NCBI RefSeq assembly: GCF_023715585.1
Contig: NZ_JAMBOK010000001.1
Coordinates: 1,054,001 to 1,118,000 of the forward strand
Source of the DNA: Sporosarcina luteola
GTDB lineage: Bacteria; Bacillota; Bacilli; Bacillales_A; Planococcaceae
Reading direction: 5' to 3'
DNA: 64,000 nt
Of this stretch, positions 35,847-47,346 are shown in pieces. The position numbers were made by a program, and so were the translations under genes. Under the pieces are notes generated by a model, which had not been told where the DNA came from, made no database searches, and saw nothing but the letters and a program-made list of their open reading frames with translations. Positions within the stretch are counted from its first letter, which is position 1. Every line of letters begins with the position of its first letter.

Positions 35847-37247
35847 CTAAGCGGATTTCTTTGGTAAACGTATAGTAAATATAGACCCTGCGCCTAGTTC
35901 ACTTTCAACTGAAACCTTTCCGCCATGAGCCTCAATCAGATGCTTAACGATTGCTAACCCAAGACCTGTGCCGCCTGAATCCCTGCTTCGCGCCCGGTCC
36001 ACTCTGTAAAACCGTTCGAACAGCCTCGGCAGCTCCGTCGGATCGATTCCCATCCCCTCATCCTTCACTTCGATTACTGCTTCATCATAAGTTTCCGATA
36101 CATTTATGGTTATTGTCGTATGCTCTTTCGAATAATTGATAGCATTGGTCAACAAATTCACCATCACTTGGATCAGTCTGTCTGCATCCGCATCAATTAT
36201 AATTTTTGATTGATTGTTTAGTACAATGTCCATATTCTTTCTTTCAAGCAATCCATTAATGATCTTTACCGCGTTGTTAACGACATCAGGGACGAAGACC
36301 TTGCGATAGTGCAGCTGAAAACCTTCTCTTTCTATTCCCGACAACTCCAAAAGGTCGTTAATCAATACATGCAAACGATCGCTTTCCTTTTGGATGATTC
36401 CAAGGAATTCCTTAGATATAGATGGATCATTCATTGCACCGTCCAACAAAGTCTCGGTAAATCCTTTAATGGATGTGATTGGCGTGCGCAGTTCATGGGA
36501 AACATTTGCGACGAAATCTTTGCGGATCTCCTCCAATCTTACGAGCTTTGTAATATCATGTGTCACAACAATGATGCCGAGCCAATTGCCATGACGCCCG
36601 ATAACAGGCGCTCCATAAACATTAAAGTGGGATTGACCGTTCCTGATTTGCCTTTCGTGCACTTGCTCTGTTAAAAAAACGTCTTCAATTAATCTTTCGA
36701 TGCCTGTTGGCAAGCCGATATCCATGTATGTTTTTCCGATTAATTCATCCCGTTTAAATCCAAACGTTTTTTCAAATACACCATTTAGTAAATTGACAGA
36801 CCCCTCCCTACCGAACATAAGGAGACCATTGCCCATGCTTTCAATTAATGTTTTCAGTCGTTCCTTTTCCATTGCCCGTAATATGGAAGTCTCCTGCAAA
36901 TTCCTCGCTACCTGATTAACCGCGATGCCGAGTGAATTATAATTTCCCAAATCATCAATCGGCGTCCTCGCCAAATAATCGCCGCGCGCAACTTTCTCTA
37001 CCGTATTCGTCACTAGATCGATCGGCTTTGCATACTGCCTAATGACACGGGCACTTAGCATCAGGGAAAGAAGATAAGTTATGGGTAAGATGACAAGTAG
37101 AAAAATCCAATACTTTTGTTGGACCTGATATGTTATTCCATCGTCAATCATATGAAAAAACTGGCCAAGGACAACGCCAAGACCAGTCAACAGAATCAAA
37201 AGTATGATGGCAAAAGCGATAAAGAGTCTGGAATTGAGACCTTTCAT
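35847..37247 (-). CDS. phoR: Sensor histidine kinase PhoR-like
   Basis: A 466-residue kinase partnered with PhoP: two transmembrane helices (about residues 8-29 and 48-66), HAMP (about 66-118), PAS (about 130-230), HisKA with phospho-acceptor His251 in VANVSHELRTP, and HATPase with KDEGMGID and GTGLGLAIVKHL. Only about 18 residues separate the two helices, so it lacks the extracellular PAS-like domain of the 579-residue B. subtilis PhoR and presumably senses an intramembrane or cytoplasmic cue. It overlaps phoP by 4 bp (ATGA). Confidence 0.92.
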   Translation of the reverse strand: MKGLNSRLFIAFAIILLILLTGLGVVLGQFFHMIDDGITYQVQQKYWIFLLVILPITYLLSLMLSARVIRQYAKPIDLVTNTVEKVARGDYLARTPIDDLGNYNSLGIAVNQVARNLQETSILRAMEKERLKTLIESMGNGLLMFGREGSVNLLNGVFEKTFGFKRDELIGKTYMDIGLPTGIERLIEDVFLTEQVHERQIRNGQSHFNVYGAPVIGRHGNWLGIIVVTHDITKLVRLEEIRKDFVANVSHELRTPITSIKGFTETLLDGAMNDPSISKEFLGIIQKESDRLHVLINDLLELSGIEREGFQLHYRKVFVPDVVNNAVKIINGLLERKNMDIVLNNQSKIIIDADADRLIQVMVNLLTNAINYSKEHTTITINVSETYDEAVIEVKDEGMGIDPTELPRLFERFYRVDRARSRDSGGTGLGLAIVKHLIEAHGGKVSVESELGAGSIFTIRLPKKSA

Positions 37248-37951
37248 TTTGACTTCTGCTCCTCGAATTTATATCCGATTCCTCTGACCGTCTTAATGAA
37301 AACAGGTTTTCTCGTGTTTTCCTCGATCTTTTCACGTAAATGGCTGACATGCACATCAACAATCCGTGTGTCTCCTGCAAAGTCATAATTCCAAACCGCG
37401 CTCAATAATTGATCGCGAGTGAGTACCCGGTTTTTATTTTGCATGAAATAAACAAGCAGTTCAAATTCCTTCGGAGTGAATTCCAATACTTCTTCATCGA
37501 GATAAGCTTCGTACTGCTCAGGATGGACTGTCAAAGATGCCGAACGGAGGATCTGACCTCCTCCTTCTTCATCAGAGCCAGTTCTCTCTCCGCTGCGTCG
37601 AAGGACCGCCTTCACTCTTGCGATCACTTCACGCGGACTGAACGGTTTCGTCATATAATCGTCCGCGCCGATTTCCAATCCTAAAACTTTATCCATCTCT
37701 TCACCTTTAGCCGTCAACATGATGATTGGCGTATTAATATTTCGTTGCCTCAGGATTTTGCATACGTCTATTCCATCCATTTTCGGCAGCATGAGATCGA
37801 GCAAGATCAAGTCGGGATTTTCATTTTCCACTTTTACTACCGCTTCTTCACCATCAGCCGCCATAATTGTTTCGAAATTGGATTGTTTTAGATTATAGTC
37901 CAATAATGTACGAATCGGCTGCTCATCGTCTACAATCAGGATTTTATGCAC
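37244..37951 (-). CDS. phoP: Response regulator PhoP
   Basis: A 235-residue OmpR/PhoB-type regulator of the phosphate-starvation response. The receiver domain has KILIVDDEQPIRTLL, the phospho-acceptor Asp in DLILLDLMLPKMDG and Lys in YMTKPFSPREVIARV; the C-terminal winged helix has EFTPKEFELLVYFMQ and GDTRIVDVHVSHLREKI. I prefer the GTG at 37951, which gives the conserved start MHKILIVDD; the longer frame adds 24 unsupported residues. It lies immediately before phoR and downstream of a MaoC-like gene. Confidence 0.94.
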   Translation of the reverse strand: MHKILIVDDEQPIRTLLDYNLKQSNFETIMAADGEEAVVKVENENPDLILLDLMLPKMDGIDVCKILRQRNINTPIIMLTAKGEEMDKVLGLEIGADDYMTKPFSPREVIARVKAVLRRSGERTGSDEEGGGQILRSASLTVHPEQYEAYLDEEVLEFTPKEFELLVYFMQNKNRVLTRDQLLSAVWNYDFAGDTRIVDVHVSHLREKIEENTRKPVFIKTVRGIGYKFEEQKSK

Positions 37952-38003
37952 GATATTCCTAATCCCCCTTAAATGCTCACTGTTATTTGCTCTGTGTTTA
38001 AGC

Positions 38004-38480
38004 TTAGAAGTTTTCCATTGCATCCGAAGTCAAGTCTTCTTGGATGGAGGGCGGGGTGACCGTTATCGTCCCTGAAATGACGTTTTTTCCTTCTTCATTC
38101 ACGGCTTCTACGCGAATCACGACAGACCCCATATCTCTTTCCACGCGGATCACTTCAAATAGAAAATCGATTGTCTCATAATGATGCACATGATGCGGGA
38201 AAGCCAAATGCTGTTCTGTAATATGCGAACCGGGACCAGGCAAGTATTTTGAGATGGCGGAAGTGATAATGCCGCTCAACATGATGGTTGGTACGATTGG
38301 TTTTTCAAACTTTGTTTGGGAAGCGTAATCATGCTGAATGTACAGTGGATTCGCATCGTTTGTCAATCCTAGGTAGAGAAGTAAATCCTTATCCTCGATC
38401 TTTTCGGTAAGCTTCAGCTTTTCCCCTTCAACGATCCTTTCAATTTCCCTTCCAATCCGTCTTTTTTTTCCTAATATCAA
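38004..38480 (-). CDS. MaoC-like hotdog dehydratase family protein
   Basis: A 158-residue single-hotdog protein. It has LYLGLTNDANPLYIQHDYA, the position of the hydratase 2 motif (D-x-N-P-[LIV]-H), with the Asp kept but the His replaced by Tyr, followed by KPIVPTIMLSGIITSAISKY. Family members act on (3R)-hydroxyacyl-CoA or -ACP; substrate and activity here are uncertain given the Tyr. I set the start at a TTG at 38480 after AAGGGGGAA. It occupies the place of mdh between phoP and icd in B. subtilis. Confidence 0.78.
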   Translation of the reverse strand: MILGKKRRIGREIERIVEGEKLKLTEKIEDKDLLLYLGLTNDANPLYIQHDYASQTKFEKPIVPTIMLSGIITSAISKYLPGPGSHITEQHLAFPHHVHHYETIDFLFEVIRVERDMGSVVIRVEAVNEEGKNVISGTITVTPPSIQEDLTSDAMENF

Positions 38481-38571
38481 GTTGATTCCCCCTTCATTTA
38501 CTTGCATGGAATTAGCATTATAGAAAGTGTATCAATTTTCGCTCCAAAAGAGAAGAATCTTGGTGGGCATC

Positions 38572-38604
38572 AAAAAACCGGGAAGCGTCAAGGCTTCCCG
38601 GTTT
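38572..38604 (-). terminator. Terminator of icd
   Basis: On the minus strand, AAACCGGGAAGC-cttgac-GCTTCCCGGTTTTTTG, immediately after the icd stop. Confidence 0.93.
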
Positions 38605-38609
38605 AAAAA

Positions 38610-39872
38610 TCATTGTAGGTTTTTAATCAATTCATCCGCAAACTCGGATGTTTTCACTTCTGTTGCTCCATCCATCAAACGAGCGAAGTCATATGTGACA
38701 ACTTTAGATGCGATCGTTTTCTCGATAGAAGTAGTGATCATGTTTGCAGCTTCGTTCCATCCCATATGCTCAAGCATCATAACGCCTGAAAGAAGAACGG
38801 AAGAAGGGTTCACTTTGTCTAGACCTGCATATTTCGGAGCAGTACCATGTGTCGCTTCGAAGATTGCATGTCCAGTCAGATAGTTAATGTTAGCACCTGG
38901 AGCGATACCGATTCCGCCGACTTGTGCTGCAAGTGCGTCGGAGATATAGTCGCCGTTCAAGTTCATTGTTGCAACAACATCGAACTCTTTCGGACGAGTT
39001 AAGATTTGTTGTAGGAAGATATCGGCGATTGCATCTTTAACGATGATTTTGCCAGCAGCTTCTGCATCAGCTTGTGCTTTGTTCGCTGCGTCTGTCCCTT
39101 CCGCTTCTTTGATCTTGTCGTATTCGTTCCAAGTAAACACTTTATCGCCGAACTCTTGCTCCGCAACTTCATAACCCCAGTTTTTGAAAGCACCTTCAGT
39201 GAATTTCATAATGTTCCCTTTATGGACAAGAGTTACAGACTTACGGCCTTCTTTAAGTGCATAATTGATGGCACCGCGAACAAGGCGCTTTGTACCTTCT
39301 ACGGATACAGGTTTAATGCCGATACCGGAAGTTTCAGGGAAACGGATATTTTTTACACCCATTTCATTTTGAAGGAATGAAATCAATTTCTTCACTTCAT
39401 CTGTACCTTCCTGGTATTCAATACCAGCGTAAATATCTTCAGTGTTTTCACGGAAGATGACCATATCGCAATCTTCCGGGCGTTTAACAGGTGATGGAAC
39501 CCCTTCGAAATAACGAACAGGACGCAGGCATGTGTAAAGGTCCAACTCTTGGCGAAGTGCTACGTTCAATGAACGGAAACCGCCGCCGATTGGAGTTGTC
39601 AAGGGTCCTTTGATAGCGATCAGGTACTCCTCAATCGTGTCAAGCGTTTCTTGCGGCAGCCATTCTCCAGTTTCATTGAATGCCTTTTCTCCTGCAAGAA
39701 CTTCTTTCCATTCGATTTTCTTTTGGCCGCCGTAAGCTTTATCGACTGCCGCTTCCAACACGCGGGAAGCCGCATGCCAAATATCAGGACCAGTGCCGTC
39801 TCCGATGATGAAAGGGATTGTTGCGTGATCTGGAACGTTAAGAACTCCGTCAGTTACTGTAATTTTAGCCAT
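38610..39872 (-). CDS. icd: Isocitrate dehydrogenase (NADP+)
   Basis: A 420-residue TCA-cycle enzyme producing 2-oxoglutarate and NADPH. It shows [17 protein letters not shown], the substrate-binding serine loop [34 protein letters not shown] and [20 protein letters not shown], with the [11 protein letters not shown] segment near the C-terminus. The ATG at 39872 has GGAGG eight bases upstream. It follows citZ by about 94 bp, the usual citZ-icd arrangement; mdh is not next, unlike B. subtilis. Confidence 0.97.
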   Translation of the reverse strand: MAKITVTDGVLNVPDHATIPFIIGDGTGPDIWHAASRVLEAAVDKAYGGQKKIEWKEVLAGEKAFNETGEWLPQETLDTIEEYLIAIKGPLTTPIGGGFRSLNVALRQELDLYTCLRPVRYFEGVPSPVKRPEDCDMVIFRENTEDIYAGIEYQEGTDEVKKLISFLQNEMGVKNIRFPETSGIGIKPVSVEGTKRLVRGAINYALKEGRKSVTLVHKGNIMKFTEGAFKNWGYEVAEQEFGDKVFTWNEYDKIKEAEGTDAANKAQADAEAAGKIIVKDAIADIFLQQILTRPKEFDVVATMNLNGDYISDALAAQVGGIGIAPGANINYLTGHAIFEATHGTAPKYAGLDKVNPSSVLLSGVMMLEHMGWNEAANMITTSIEKTIASKVVTYDFARLMDGATEVKTSEFADELIKNLQ

Positions 39873-39965
39873 TTTACTTTCCTCCATTTCAAGATGAGGG
39901 GGCCGATAGTTGTCCTACCGCCCCGATGTATACTTGTGATTCCGGCAGATAATATCCGGAACAAG

Positions 39966-41081
39966 TTATCTTTCGTTGATTGGCACATATTTTTGCATGT
40001 CTGGTCCGATATACTCTGCACGTGGACGGATTAGTCTGTTATTGGAGTATTGCTCCAAGATGTGCGCCGTCCAGCCTGAGAATCTGGAAACCGCAAATAT
40101 CGGTGTGAATAGATCGTGATCGATCCCGAGCGAATGATATACCGAAGCCGAATAGAAATCAACGTTCGGTGGTAGATTCTTCTCGCCTGTCACGATTGAT
40201 TCGATTTTAAGGGACATATTATACCATTTCTTTTCTCCGCGGAGTTCTGTCAATTTTTTTGACATCTCACGGAGATGCTTCGCACGCGGGTCGCCTTTAC
40301 GGTATACACGGTGGCCGAAGCCCATGATTTTCTCTTTATTGTCAAGTTTTTCTCTGATGTATGATTCAACTTTTTCTTCGTCGCCGATTTCCATGAGCAT
40401 CTTCATGACCTGCTCATTTGCACCACCGTGAAGTGGGCCTTTCAGCGCGCCGATTGCTGCGGTAATTCCAGAATACATATCTGAAAGCGTTGCCACACAT
40501 ACACGTGCAGTGAAAGTGGATGCGTTCAATTCATGGTCGGCGTGAAGCACTAACGCTTTGTCTAATGCTTCGACTGCGATATCTTCAGGTTCTTCACCTG
40601 TCAACATATATAAGAAGTTTGCTGCATAGCCAAGTTCCTTTTTCGGGGCTACCGGCTCTTGACCTTTACGGATGCGAGAGAAAGCAGTAACGATCGTTGC
40701 CACTTTCGCTTGAAGCTTGATTGCTTTTTCATAATTGGCTTCATCAGACATATCTTCTGCGTTTTCATCGTATAATCCGAGTAGGGAAATTGCTGTGCGC
40801 AATGCCGCCATCGGGTGAACTTCGCCGATAGGATATGTCTTAAAATGATCGAGTACAGGCTGTGGAACCGACATATTATCCGCAAGTTGCTGTTTTAATT
40901 CCGCTAGCTCGTCCGCTTTCGGCAGACGCTGATGCCATAATAGATAAACAACTTCTTCAAAGCTTGCATTTACTGCCAGATCATCGATATCGTAACCGAC
41001 GTATGTAAGGGTGTCATCAATAATAGAGCTGATGGCGGATTGTGTCGCTACGATTCCTTCCAAACCTTTTGATGCTGTCAT
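39966..41081 (-). CDS. citZ: Citrate synthase
   Basis: A 371-residue type I/short citrate synthase condensing oxaloacetate and acetyl-CoA. Motifs include VYLLWHQRLPKADEL, HADHELNASTFTARV (catalytic His), GPLHGGANEQVMKML, GFGHRVYRKGDPRA (active-site His) and NVDFYSASVYHSLGI (catalytic Asp). The ATG at 41081 follows GAAGGAGCG. A promoter with an adjacent cre-like site lies upstream, so CcpA repression is likely. Confidence 0.97.
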   Translation of the reverse strand: MTASKGLEGIVATQSAISSIIDDTLTYVGYDIDDLAVNASFEEVVYLLWHQRLPKADELAELKQQLADNMSVPQPVLDHFKTYPIGEVHPMAALRTAISLLGLYDENAEDMSDEANYEKAIKLQAKVATIVTAFSRIRKGQEPVAPKKELGYAANFLYMLTGEEPEDIAVEALDKALVLHADHELNASTFTARVCVATLSDMYSGITAAIGALKGPLHGGANEQVMKMLMEIGDEEKVESYIREKLDNKEKIMGFGHRVYRKGDPRAKHLREMSKKLTELRGEKKWYNMSLKIESIVTGEKNLPPNVDFYSASVYHSLGIDHDLFTPIFAVSRFSGWTAHILEQYSNNRLIRPRAEYIGPDMQKYVPINER

Positions 41082-41163
41082 TTAAATCGCTCCTTCAGTC
41101 ATTATTGCCGTTCATCTACAAAGTCTTGCAAATACGGCAAATCTACTTTTTATTTAGTACTGT

Positions 41164-41210
41164 CTGAAACGCTTACAATTCCATTATAGCAAATCGTACA
41201 GTTTTGTGAA
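41164..41210 (-). promoter_or_regulatory. citZ promoter with cre-like site
   Basis: On the minus strand: TTCACA (41205-41210), 16-bp spacer, TATAAT (41183-41188), then TGTAAGCGTTTCAG (41164-41177), which matches 11 of 14 positions of the cre consensus TGWAAGCGTTWWCA. The site sits at about the transcription start, a repressing position for CcpA. B. subtilis citZ is known to be CcpA-repressed. Confidence 0.65.
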
Positions 41211-41257
41211 TGGAAACGAATGTTTTCTTCATAAAATAATAGAAAAAGGATGAAAAC

Positions 41258-42232
41258 TTGCTAAAAAATCATATTAAACAACAAACTATCCAAACTTTGG
41301 CCATGCAATGGATTCCTGCTATACTCGCAGGGGTTTTCATTTATATAGTTCCTCCCGTAGGGATAGCAATTATCATCGCCTACTTCACCGCTCCTATTTT
41401 ACTAGCGGTCAGAACGATGACAAAACTCCCTTTAACGATCGCCACTTTTTTCGTTATGCTTTCGATTCTGTTCATTTTCAGCTCGTTTAGTTTCATAGCA
41501 TTGCACGGACTCATGGACACGGTGCCTCTTCTTGAAAAACATTTGTCCACATTCACCGGTAAAACAAATTTGACAGGAAAAGTCCTTTCATTTGTCGAAG
41601 AGAAGATCATCGACTATGGACATGCGTTGCTCGAATACGCAATTACGTTCACCGCCACTTTTTTTCAACGGATTTTCAGCATGTTCATCTTTCTCGTCGC
41701 CTATTTCTTCGCATTGCGGGAATCAGGTAAAAACAAGTTTTGGTTTCTAGTCTATTTCCCTGTCAGCATGCGTGCGTCAGCCAAACGTATTTTCACAAAG
41801 TCCGGCGAATTGTTCGGCACTTTCGCTTTTGTGGAGGCCCGATTATTCTTGCTAACGTTCATCATCCTAATCATTGGGTTCTCGCTCCTCGGATTTGAAT
41901 CGCCGATAGGAACTGCATTCCTTGTCTCCATCGCCGATAGTTTGCCATTATTGGGCATCGGTTTATTTCTAATCCCGATGGCAGCATTCTTCCTCTACTC
42001 CAACCAACTGTTCATTGGTGTATCGCTCGCCCTGCTATATATTTTCGTCGTTGTGACGAGACAAATAGCTGAATCCTATATGTGGGCTTCCGCATTTCGC
42101 GTCAAGGCGATTCATGCCTTTTTCATCACGGTATGTTCTTTGTACTTGTTCGGATTGCCAGGCATTCTCTTAACTCCATTCCTTTTATTCGCAGCCCTTA
42201 AACTGAAAAAGCATTCGTCTTTCAACGAATGA
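41258..42232 (+). CDS. AI-2E family membrane transporter, YtvI-like
   Basis: A 324-residue polytopic membrane protein of the AI-2E transporter (UPF0118) family. It has an N-terminal hydrophobic hairpin, a central amphipathic stretch (about residues 90-130), and the C-terminal helices with SIADSLPLLGIGLFLIPMAA followed by YSNQLFIG and TRQIAESYMWASAF. Known relatives export small solutes or Na+; the cargo here is unknown. It begins at a TTG at 41258 after AAAGGATG. It is divergent from citZ, as ytvI is near citZ in B. subtilis, and convergent with fxsA, overlapping by 11 bp. Confidence 0.85.
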   Translation: MLKNHIKQQTIQTLAMQWIPAILAGVFIYIVPPVGIAIIIAYFTAPILLAVRTMTKLPLTIATFFVMLSILFIFSSFSFIALHGLMDTVPLLEKHLSTFTGKTNLTGKVLSFVEEKIIDYGHALLEYAITFTATFFQRIFSMFIFLVAYFFALRESGKNKFWFLVYFPVSMRASAKRIFTKSGELFGTFAFVEARLFLLTFIILIIGFSLLGFESPIGTAFLVSIADSLPLLGIGLFLIPMAAFFLYSNQLFIGVSLALLYIFVVVTRQIAESYMWASAFRVKAIHAFFITVCSLYLFGLPGILLTPFLLFAALKLKKHSSFNE

Positions 42233-42605
42233 CAATCCTGCCTTGTTTCATTTTTTTGTAAATCCAACCGATGATAAAGGGCCGGATTATTTTCCGAGGC
42301 CATCTGAATAACAGCAAAAGCCCCGCAATATCAGTTAGGAATCCGGGCATGATCAATAAAATAGCGCCAAAGAAAATACAGACGCCATCAATTACGGCAT
42401 TTCCGGGCGCCTCCATCGTTCCCATCCTGTTCTTTAAATCTGTCAGAGCCTTAAAACCTTGCCGTTTTGCAAGATAAGCCCCACCGATTCCACTAACAAC
42501 GATAAGTAGAAGTGTCGGCATGATACCGATTGTGTTGCCCGAATAGAGCAAGATCATTATTTCCGCGGCTGGTATGAGGATAAATAACGGCAGCAGCCAT
42601 TTCAT
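42222..42605 (-). CDS. fxsA: FxsA family membrane protein
   Basis: A 127-residue small membrane protein. It begins MKWLLPLFILIPAAEIMILL, with IGGAYLAKRQGFKAL, then IFFGAILLIMPGFLTDIAGL and LLLFRWPRKIIRP, matching FxsA. In E. coli FxsA counters F-plasmid exclusion of phage T7; the normal role is unknown. It lies downstream of pyk on the same strand, beyond the pyk terminator. Confidence 0.9.
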   Translation of the reverse strand: MKWLLPLFILIPAAEIMILLYSGNTIGIMPTLLLIVVSGIGGAYLAKRQGFKALTDLKNRMGTMEAPGNAVIDGVCIFFGAILLIMPGFLTDIAGLLLLFRWPRKIIRPFIIGWIYKKMKQGRIVIR

Positions 42606-42624
42606 TCTACAACAACTCCAATCC

Positions 42625-42662
42625 TAAAAAGGCCGCTTCCGAACTAAATCGGAAGACAGCCT
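42625..42662 (-). terminator. Terminator of pfkA-pyk
   Basis: On the minus strand, GGCTGTCTTCCGA and TCGGAAGCGGCC form an imperfect stem followed by TTTTTAGG, just after the pyk stop. Confidence 0.75.
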
Positions 42663-42674
42663 AAATACATTTTT

Positions 42675-44435
42675 TTATAAGACTCTTGCATGTCCATTAT
42701 AAATGACTCCCGATTCCGCATCCATCGTTATGTCTTTTCCAGTGACAATTAATTCAGTCGCCTTCTCGACTCCGACAATGACAGGAATGCCTAAACTAAG
42801 ACCGACAACAGCCGCATGACTTGTCAAACCGCCCTCTTCTGTTATTAAACCTGCGCATTCTTCAATTGCAGGCATCATATCACGGTCAGAAGAATAGGTG
42901 ACAAGGATCTTCCCTTTCATGTTATGCGCCAATGCTTCCTGAGCATTATGAGCGACAACAGCTTGTCCGAAAGCAACTGATTTTCCGATCCCTTGTCCTT
43001 TCGCTAACATATCCCCGATGACATGGATTTTCATCAAGTTCGTCGTTCCAGCTTCCCCGACCGGCACGCCTGCTGTAATAATGACAACATCGCCATGGGT
43101 TACATATTGGTGCTTCACACTTTCCTCGACGGATTCCTGCAAAATCTCATCGATGGAATTCACTCTTTTGCCGATGACTGGATAGATTCCCCATACTAGC
43201 GATAATTTCCTTGAGCATTCGTCCGAAGCGGTAATCGCAATGATTGGGCAACCAGGGCGGTATTTGGCGATCATTTTGGCGGTATGACCGCTTTCTGTAG
43301 GTGCAAGCACTGCTTTCACCTTTAAATTGATTGCCGTATAAGCTGCAGCCTGTCCGATCGCTTCCGTCATATTGCCGTGTTTTTCCCGGCGGCGTGTAGA
43401 GACGACAGAACGGTAATCGACTGCGTTCTCAGCTGTTTTTGCAATCCTGTCCATCGTACGGACGGATTCAACCGGATAGAGTCCCGCTGCTGTTTCCCCT
43501 GATAGCATGATTGCATCTGAGCCGTCCAAAATTGCGTTCGCAACGTCACTAGCCTCGGCACGTGTAGGACGAGGATTCCTCTGCATGGAATCGAGCATCT
43601 GCGTCGCAGTGATGACCGGTTTGCCAACCTGATTGCACTTTTCAATCATATTTTTTTGGACAATCGGGACTTCCTCTGCAGGGATTTCCACACCTAAATC
43701 GCCACGCGCAACCATCAATCCATCGGAAACCGTCAAAATATTATCCAAATTGTCGACGCCTTCCCTGTTTTCGATCTTAGGAATGATATGGATATGCCCC
43801 CCATTGTTATTCTCAAGCAATTCCCGTATCTCCATGACATCTGAAGCTCTTCGCACAAAAGAGGCTGCGATGAAATCGACATTTTCTTGGATTCCGAATA
43901 AAATATCCTCTTTGTCCTTCTCGGTAATTCCAGGCAGCTGTACAGAAACGCCTGGAACATTCACGCCTTTTTTGTTTTTCAAAGTACCCGAGTTGACAAC
44001 AACCGTATGGATCAACCCTTTTACCGGATCCTTTCCGGCAACCTCCAATTGAATCAACCCATCATCCAAAAGAATGACAGACCCTTTATCCACATCTTCG
44101 ATTAGCTTCTCATATGTAACTGAAAAAACATTGTCGTTCCCTTCCACTTCAGTCATCGAAATATCGACATGCTGGCCGGTTATCAATTCAACCTGCCCGT
44201 TTTTCATCGAATGCGTCCGGATTTCAGGACCTTTCGTATCAAGCAGGATTCCGACAACCTTGCCTGTTTTCTTCGATGCTTCCCTAATGGATTGAATCCG
44301 GGCTTTATGCTCTTCGTGCGAACCATGTGAAAAGTTAAGCCGTGCTACGTTCATTCCTGCCTCAATCAACTGTTCAAGCAGCTCCGGTGATTCGCTGGCT
44401 GGTCCGATTGTGCACACAATTTTTGTCTTTCTCAT
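42675..44435 (-). CDS. pyk: Pyruvate kinase
   Basis: A 586-residue enzyme making ATP and pyruvate from phosphoenolpyruvate. It starts [16 protein letters not shown], with [17 protein letters not shown], the active-site [14 protein letters not shown] and [15 protein letters not shown] and [20 protein letters not shown]. After about residue 475 comes the extra PEP-utilising-type domain found in Bacillus enzymes, with [19 protein letters not shown]. The ATG at 44435 follows AGGGGCG; the longer frame adds 37 unsupported residues. It follows pfkA by 46 bp, in one operon. Confidence 0.97.
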   Translation of the reverse strand: MRKTKIVCTIGPASESPELLEQLIEAGMNVARLNFSHGSHEEHKARIQSIREASKKTGKVVGILLDTKGPEIRTHSMKNGQVELITGQHVDISMTEVEGNDNVFSVTYEKLIEDVDKGSVILLDDGLIQLEVAGKDPVKGLIHTVVVNSGTLKNKKGVNVPGVSVQLPGITEKDKEDILFGIQENVDFIAASFVRRASDVMEIRELLENNNGGHIHIIPKIENREGVDNLDNILTVSDGLMVARGDLGVEIPAEEVPIVQKNMIEKCNQVGKPVITATQMLDSMQRNPRPTRAEASDVANAILDGSDAIMLSGETAAGLYPVESVRTMDRIAKTAENAVDYRSVVSTRRREKHGNMTEAIGQAAAYTAINLKVKAVLAPTESGHTAKMIAKYRPGCPIIAITASDECSRKLSLVWGIYPVIGKRVNSIDEILQESVEESVKHQYVTHGDVVIITAGVPVGEAGTTNLMKIHVIGDMLAKGQGIGKSVAFGQAVVAHNAQEALAHNMKGKILVTYSSDRDMMPAIEECAGLITEEGGLTSHAAVVGLSLGIPVIVGVEKATELIVTGKDITMDAESGVIYNGHARVL

Positions 44436-44481
44436 CACAAAACGCCCCTTCGTATTGTACTCATCATATAGAGTAATTTGG

Positions 44482-45468
<987 letters not shown>

Positions 45469-45505
45469 TCACCTATGTATTGTAATTCATTTCTCATAAC
45501 ACGAA

Positions 45506-45532
45506 AAGAAAAGATGCGGGGAAAACCCGCAC
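45506..45532 (-). terminator. Terminator of accDA
   Basis: On the minus strand, GTGCGGG-tttt-CCCGCAT followed by CTTTTCTTTTC, a few bases after the accA stop. Confidence 0.75.
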
Positions 45533-45536
45533 CTTA

Positions 45537-46490
45537 TCATTCTGAAAACACACCAATAGCACGAAACTTATTATAACGGTCATCGATAATTTCATTTGCA
45601 TTCATTTCGCTAAGCGAGTCTAGTGAAGTTTTCAACACTTTCCTCATTTCAACAGCTTGCGCTTTCGGATCACGATGTGCTCCCCCAAGCACTTCTGGAA
45701 TAATTTCATCAATGATTCCCATTTCCTTTAGATGTGGAGCAGTAATTTTCATCGCCTCTGCGGCCTGTTTTGATAGGCTTGCATCCTTCCAAAGAATGGA
45801 CGCTGCACCTTCAGGGGAGATGACGGAGTACGTCGAATGCTCCAACATATGGATATGATTAGCGACACCTAGCGCGAGTGCTCCACCACTTCCACCTTCA
45901 CCAATGACGATTGAAACGACAGGCACTTTCAATCCAGCCATCTCAATGAGATTCCGGGCGATCGCTTCACTTTGGCCACGTTCTTCAGCCGCTTTTCCGG
46001 GATAAGCCCCTTTTGTATCGATAAAGCAAATGATCGGACGGCCGAACTTTTCAGCCTGCTTCATTAACCGTAATGCTTTTCTATATCCTTCCGGATGGGG
46101 CATCCCAAAGTTGCGTTTTACGTTTTCTTTTGTATCTTTCCCTCGCTGATGCCCGATCACTGTCACTGGCATCGATTCGAAAAATCCGATTCCACCTATG
46201 ATTGCTGCGTCGTCCCCAAACGATCGATCTCCGTGCAGTTCCATGAAATCTTCGAACAGTTCGGCGATATAATCCTTAGTCGTCGGGCGTTCCGGATGCC
46301 TTGCCACTTGAACACGGTCCCAAGGCTCCATATTGCTATAGATTTCCGTCTCTAAATTGCTTAATCTCGTTTTCAATTTCCCGATCTCTTCGGAAAGATC
46401 CACCTCATTCGTAGAAGTGAACTCTTCAAGTTCATTGATCTTTTCCCGAAGTTTCACAATCGGTTCCTCGAATGCCAACGTCTTACTCAT
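45537..46490 (-). CDS. accA: Acetyl-CoA carboxylase carboxyltransferase subunit alpha
   Basis: With AccD it transfers CO2 from carboxybiotin to acetyl-CoA, forming malonyl-CoA for fatty-acid synthesis. The 317-residue protein has the N-terminal coiled region [19 protein letters not shown], then [55 protein letters not shown] and [19 protein letters not shown]. It starts 1 bp after the accD stop, fully coupled. Confidence 0.97.
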   Translation of the reverse strand: MSKTLAFEEPIVKLREKINELEEFTSTNEVDLSEEIGKLKTRLSNLETEIYSNMEPWDRVQVARHPERPTTKDYIAELFEDFMELHGDRSFGDDAAIIGGIGFFESMPVTVIGHQRGKDTKENVKRNFGMPHPEGYRKALRLMKQAEKFGRPIICFIDTKGAYPGKAAEERGQSEAIARNLIEMAGLKVPVVSIVIGEGGSGGALALGVANHIHMLEHSTYSVISPEGAASILWKDASLSKQAAEAMKITAPHLKEMGIIDEIIPEVLGGAHRDPKAQAVEMRKVLKTSLDSLSEMNANEIIDDRYNKFRAIGVFSE

Positions 46491-46491
46491 G

Positions 46492-47346
46492 TTAATTTGC
46501 CTCCCTTACGTGCAGCCCGACCAGTTTAGCAAGGGTCTCCGTCAAATTACGGCGATCGATGACTGCATCGAGTTGTCCATGTTCCAAAAGGAATTCGGCT
46601 GTCTGGAAATTGTCAGGCAGCTTTTCCCTTACCGTCTGCTCGATCACCCGTCTACCTGCAAACCCGATCAGTGCCTTAGGTTCAGCTAGATTGATATCGC
46701 CAACGGACGCGAAGCTTGCGGATACGCCTCCAGTTGTCGGATAGGTCATAACGGAGATGTACAGCAGCCCTTTGTCAGCATGGCGCTGCAATGCAACACT
46801 CGTTTTCGCCATCTGCATTAAGGACAAGACACCTTCCTGCATACGTGCTCCACCGCTTGCGGAGAAGATGATGACGGGAATACCTTTATCAGTAGCGGCT
46901 TCAATAGCCCGTGTAATTTTTTCGCCGACGACCGATCCCATTGAGCCCATCCGGAAATGTGAGTCCATTATCGCCACTGCTACTTCATTTCCGCCGATTT
47001 TTCCAATTCCAGTAAGAACAGCTTCGTTCAATCCGGTTTTTTCCGAATCCGATGCAATCTTTTCGGTGTAGGACGGGAATTTCAATGGGTTTTCCGATTT
47101 TAAATGGTCATCCATCGATTTGAATGTGTTTTCATCAAAAAGACATTCGACACGCTCCCAAGCCGTCATCTTAAAATGATGATCGCATTTCGGACATACT
47201 TTTGCTGTTTTTATTAAATCCTTCGTTAAGATGATCTGCTTGCAATCGGGACATTTCGTCATAATACCTTCCGGTACATCGTTTTTCGCATCAGCCGAAG
47301 GTATCGTTATCGCCTGCTTCTTTTTTGTAAAAAATTCACGGATCAT
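46492..47346 (-). CDS. accD: Acetyl-CoA carboxylase carboxyltransferase subunit beta
   Basis: A 284-residue partner of AccA. An N-terminal zinc ribbon CPDCKQI...CPKCDHHF (residues about 32-54) is followed by the crotonase-like carboxyltransferase domain with [32 protein letters not shown] [20 protein letters not shown] and [14 protein letters not shown]. Its ATG overlaps the stop of the FadR-type regulator gene by ATGA, so all three genes (regulator, accD, accA) form one operon. Confidence 0.96.
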   Translation of the reverse strand: MIREFFTKKKQAITIPSADAKNDVPEGIMTKCPDCKQIILTKDLIKTAKVCPKCDHHFKMTAWERVECLFDENTFKSMDDHLKSENPLKFPSYTEKIASDSEKTGLNEAVLTGIGKIGGNEVAVAIMDSHFRMGSMGSVVGEKITRAIEAATDKGIPVIIFSASGGARMQEGVLSLMQMAKTSVALQRHADKGLLYISVMTYPTTGGVSASFASVGDINLAEPKALIGFAGRRVIEQTVREKLPDNFQTAEFLLEHGQLDAVIDRRNLTETLAKLVGLHVREAN

